A DNA stretch of 64,000 nucleotides from Bradyrhizobium sp. NDS-1 (GTDB taxonomy: Bacteria > Pseudomonadota > Alphaproteobacteria > Rhizobiales > Xanthobacteraceae): assembly GCF_032918005.1 (NCBI RefSeq), contig NZ_CP136628.1:6371501-6435500 (forward strand), given 5' to 3'. Numbering within the stretch: the first letter of the stretch is position 1; every line of letters starts with the position of its first letter. The position numbers were made by a program, and so were the translations under genes. Below the pieces are notes generated by a model. The model was not told where the DNA came from. It ran no database searches and was given only the letters and a program-made list of their open reading frames with translations. Positions 61,975 to 64,000 of this stretch are shown here, piece after piece.

Positions 61975-62670
61975 TCAGCTCAACACGAGGTCAAGCACCG
62001 CGGTATAATGGCATGCCGCGCCGGCCAAAACAAAGCCGTGCCAGATCGCATTCTGAAAGCGCAGCCGCCGCCAGGCGTGGAAAATCACGCCGAAGCTGTA
62101 GAGCAGTCCTCCCGCAAGGATGAAGCCCAGCACCAGCGCGGGCAGCGCCCGGACCACGGCGTCGTAGAGCATCACGCCGCTCCAGCCCATGGCCAGATAG
62201 ATGCCGACCGAAACGCGGTCGAACCGGCCGGGATAGAAGAGCTTGAGCACGATGCCGAGGATCGCAACGCACCAGACGCCGGCGAGCAGCACCAGCGCGA
62301 ACCCGCTGTCCTTCACCTCCAGGATGAACGGCGTGTAGGTCGCCGCGATCAGGAGGTAGATCGCCGAATGGTCGAACCGCCGCAGCAGCCATTTGGCCGG
62401 CGACACCGGCCAGAGATTATAGGTCGCCGACAGCACCAGCATCGAGAGCAGGCCGGCGACATAGATCGAGACGCCGACGATGTCTGTGGCGTCGGCATAG
62501 ACCGCCGTCAGCACCATCAGCACGGTCGCGGCGATGATGCCGGAGAGGACGCCGATCGCATGGACTATCCCATCGGCGATGACCTCGGCGCGGTCATAGT
62601 TCCAGCCCATCGCGTCGGCCGCGGCGTGCATGGAGCTGGATGCGAGCTGTTTCAGCTGGAAGACGGTCAT
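61975..62670 (-). CDS. Hemolysin III/PAQR-family membrane protein
   Basis: 231 residues with seven hydrophobic segments. The family motifs are GIVHAIGVLSGIIAATVL, RRFDHSAIYLLIAATYTPF (the first with D/H for metal binding) and AIWHGFVLAGAACHYTAV (final H pair). HlyIII/TrhA-like proteins of this group are seven-span and resemble eukaryotic PAQR receptors; the role in bacteria is unclear. ATG 62670 is preferred; TTG 62682 is in frame. It lies 41 bases downstream of the second SDR's start side, same strand. Confidence 0.87.
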   Translation of the reverse strand: MTVFQLKQLASSSMHAAADAMGWNYDRAEVIADGIVHAIGVLSGIIAATVLMVLTAVYADATDIVGVSIYVAGLLSMLVLSATYNLWPVSPAKWLLRRFDHSAIYLLIAATYTPFILEVKDSGFALVLLAGVWCVAILGIVLKLFYPGRFDRVSVGIYLAMGWSGVMLYDAVVRALPALVLGFILAGGLLYSFGVIFHAWRRLRFQNAIWHGFVLAGAACHYTAVLDLVLS

Positions 62671-62851
62671 GGCAATCCGCAAAATGAGGTGATGCCCTCT
62701 TCTATGGGTGTTTCGGCATCGGCGCGTCGTTCAAACGGCTGATTTACCGACAAAGGCGGTGGAAGTATGAAGCTTGATTTTCTTCAGGCAGTTGCCACTT
62801 TTGTGACTAGTCCATTCTGCGTATCCCCGCCCCACATCCCTTAACGTTCAT

Positions 62852-64000
62852 ATGGCATTCAGTTTCCAGGATATGGTCGAAGAAGCGCGCTTGTCGGCCC
62901 AGGCGCTGATCGACTATGGGGAGCACTTCTTCAATCCGACGGTGCGGTTAGGCGTTACCGGCCTGTCGCGGGCCGGCAAGACCGTGTTCATCACCGCGTT
63001 GATCCACGGCCTCACCCGCGGCGGTCGGTTTCCGGTGTTCGAAGCCTATGCCTCGGGCCGGATCGCGCGAGCGCATCTGGCGCCGCAGCCCGACGATGCG
63101 GTGCCGCGCTTTGCCTATGAGAACCATCTGCGCGCGCTGATCGAGGAGCGGCGCTGGCCGAATTCGACCGTCGACATCAGCGAGCTCAGGCTCGTCGTCG
63201 ACTATCAGCGCCCGAACGGCGCCGACCGCACGCTGACGCTCGACATCGTCGACTATCCCGGCGAATGGCTGCTCGACCTTCCGCTGCTGCAGAAGAGTTT
63301 CGAGCAATGGTCGGCGGAGAGCCTTGCGCTGTCGCGCGAGGCACCGCGTGCGCATCTTGCGAGCGAATGGCACGCGCATCTCGCAACGCTCAAGCCCGAA
63401 GCGCGCGAGGACGAGCAGGCGACGCTCACCGCGGCAAAACTCTTCACCGATTATTTGCGCGCCTGCCGCGATGAGCGCTTCGCAATGAGCCTGTTGCCGC
63501 CCGGCCGCTTCCTGATGCCCGGCAATCTCGCAGGCTCCCCGGCGCTGACCTTTGCACCGCTCGACGTGCCCGCCGGCGGGCAGGCGCCGGACGGCTCGCT
63601 GTGGGCGATGATGGTGCGCCGCTTCGAGGCCTACAAGGATGTGGTGGTGCGCCCTTTCTTCCGCGATCATTTTGCCCGGCTCGATCGCCAGATCGTGCTG
63701 GCCGATGCGCTTGCCGCATTCAATTCCGGTCCCGAGGCGCTGCACGATCTCGAAGCCGCACTCGCCGGCATTCTCGGCTGCTTCAACATCGGCCGCAGCA
63801 CGATTCTCTCCAGCCTGTTCCGGCCGCGCATCGACCGCATCCTGTTCGCAGCGACCAAGGCGGACCATCTGCATCATTCCAGCCACGACCGCCTCGAGGC
63901 CGTGCTGCGCCGCGCCGTCTCCGGCGCCGTTGCGCGCGCGGAAAATACCGGCGCGGCGATCGACGTTGTGGCGCTTGCCGCGGTGCGCGCCACACGAGAA
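62852..64000 (+). CDS. YcjX-family P-loop GTPase-like protein, 3' end outside window
   Basis: 383 residues are visible and the frame is still open at the right edge; full-length YcjX proteins are about 480-490. The Walker A motif GLSRAGKT (37-44) is followed by VDISELRLVVDYQRPNG and DIVDYPGEWLLDLP, the family's Walker-B-like segment, and FAATKADHLHHSSHDRLEAV with the TKAD base-recognition motif. It is a cytoplasmic nucleotide-binding protein, often encoded with a DUF697 membrane protein, which would lie to the right. No strong RBS at ATG 62852. Confidence 0.88.
   Translation, partial: MAFSFQDMVEEARLSAQALIDYGEHFFNPTVRLGVTGLSRAGKTVFITALIHGLTRGGRFPVFEAYASGRIARAHLAPQPDDAVPRFAYENHLRALIEERRWPNSTVDISELRLVVDYQRPNGADRTLTLDIVDYPGEWLLDLPLLQKSFEQWSAESLALSREAPRAHLASEWHAHLATLKPEAREDEQATLTAAKLFTDYLRACRDERFAMSLLPPGRFLMPGNLAGSPALTFAPLDVPAGGQAPDGSLWAMMVRRFEAYKDVVVRPFFRDHFARLDRQIVLADALAAFNSGPEALHDLEAALAGILGCFNIGRSTILSSLFRPRIDRILFAATKADHLHHSSHDRLEAVLRRAVSGAVARAENTGAAIDVVALAAVRATRE

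Noticed and set aside
62767..62844. 25-codon ORF before the YcjX-like gene
   Set aside because: The RBS spacing is too short and the sequence shows no hydrophobic or conserved pattern.
62948..63886. Minus-strand frame of 312 codons near the right edge
   Set aside because: The plus strand encodes a YcjX-family P-loop protein with Walker A and TKAD motifs, open to the edge; the minus frame is its shadow.

Overview
The window is high-GC DNA with dense coding on both strands. It very likely comes from an alphaproteobacterium of the order Hyphomicrobiales, most probably Bradyrhizobium. The evidence is the CtrA/ChpT cell-cycle relay, an alphaproteobacterial flagellar and chemotaxis gene set, proteins typical of that group (DUF1134/EipA-like, DUF2927, GreA-like, a Ser-rich YgiB-like protein) and many long palindromic intergenic repeats of the kind scattered through Bradyrhizobium genomes. 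I identified these by reading; no database search was run.

Layout. 1-24 kb is a motility and cell-cycle block: a membrane-protein gene cut by the left edge, flhA, an NADH-dehydrogenase-like flavoprotein, an AraC regulator, an anti-sigma/ECF sigma pair, fliI-fliJ, ctrA, a DUF350/Ser-rich/glutathionylspermidine-synthase-like trio, the cheA-cheW-cheY-cheB-cheR operon, chpT, cysQ, a YHS-domain protein, an EipA-like protein and a coiled-coil membrane protein. A tRNA-Val(CAC) lies at 24.57 kb. 24.8-34 kb holds stress and signalling genes: a universal stress protein, a five-GAF histidine kinase translationally coupled to a receiver protein, an SDR, a DedA-like membrane protein, a GreA-family factor, small exported or unknown proteins and a class III cyclase. 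34.3-38.8 kb is a possible operon of an HTH-like protein, a C26 amidotransferase/hydrolase, an exported M23 metallopeptidase and a Tat-exported D-amino-acid oxidase whose domain order is circularly permuted. 38.8-44.1 kb has a nuclease-like protein, a ThDP enzyme, an L,D-transpeptidase, a DUF2927 protein and a threonine-synthase-like enzyme. 44.4-47.7 kb is a complete-looking URC-type uracil catabolism set (URC1, URC4/DUF1688, uracil phosphoribosyltransferase). 48-50.3 kb is an M48 peptidase with a DUF898 membrane partner. 50.6-53.3 kb holds two tandem CYP153-like P450s. 53.5-59.5 kb is a catabolic unit (LysR, acyl-CoA dehydrogenase, CaiB CoA-transferase, MaoC-like hydratase, benzoylformate decarboxylase). 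59.7-62.7 kb has two SDRs, a MarR regulator with a perfect palindromic operator, and a hemolysin-III-like protein. A YcjX-family P-loop protein runs off the right edge.

How the genes fit together. ChpT passes phosphate from the kinase CckA (not in this window) to CtrA. CtrA-like boxes lie upstream of flhA and in the fliI/ctrA divergent region, and six CcrM-type GANTC sites cluster upstream of ctrA, so the block looks like a cell-cycle-controlled motility module. The most interesting possibly undescribed features are the permuted oxidase in its cell-wall/D-amino-acid context, the MarR operator, and the two cloverleaf-like palindromes, both at convergent gene ends.
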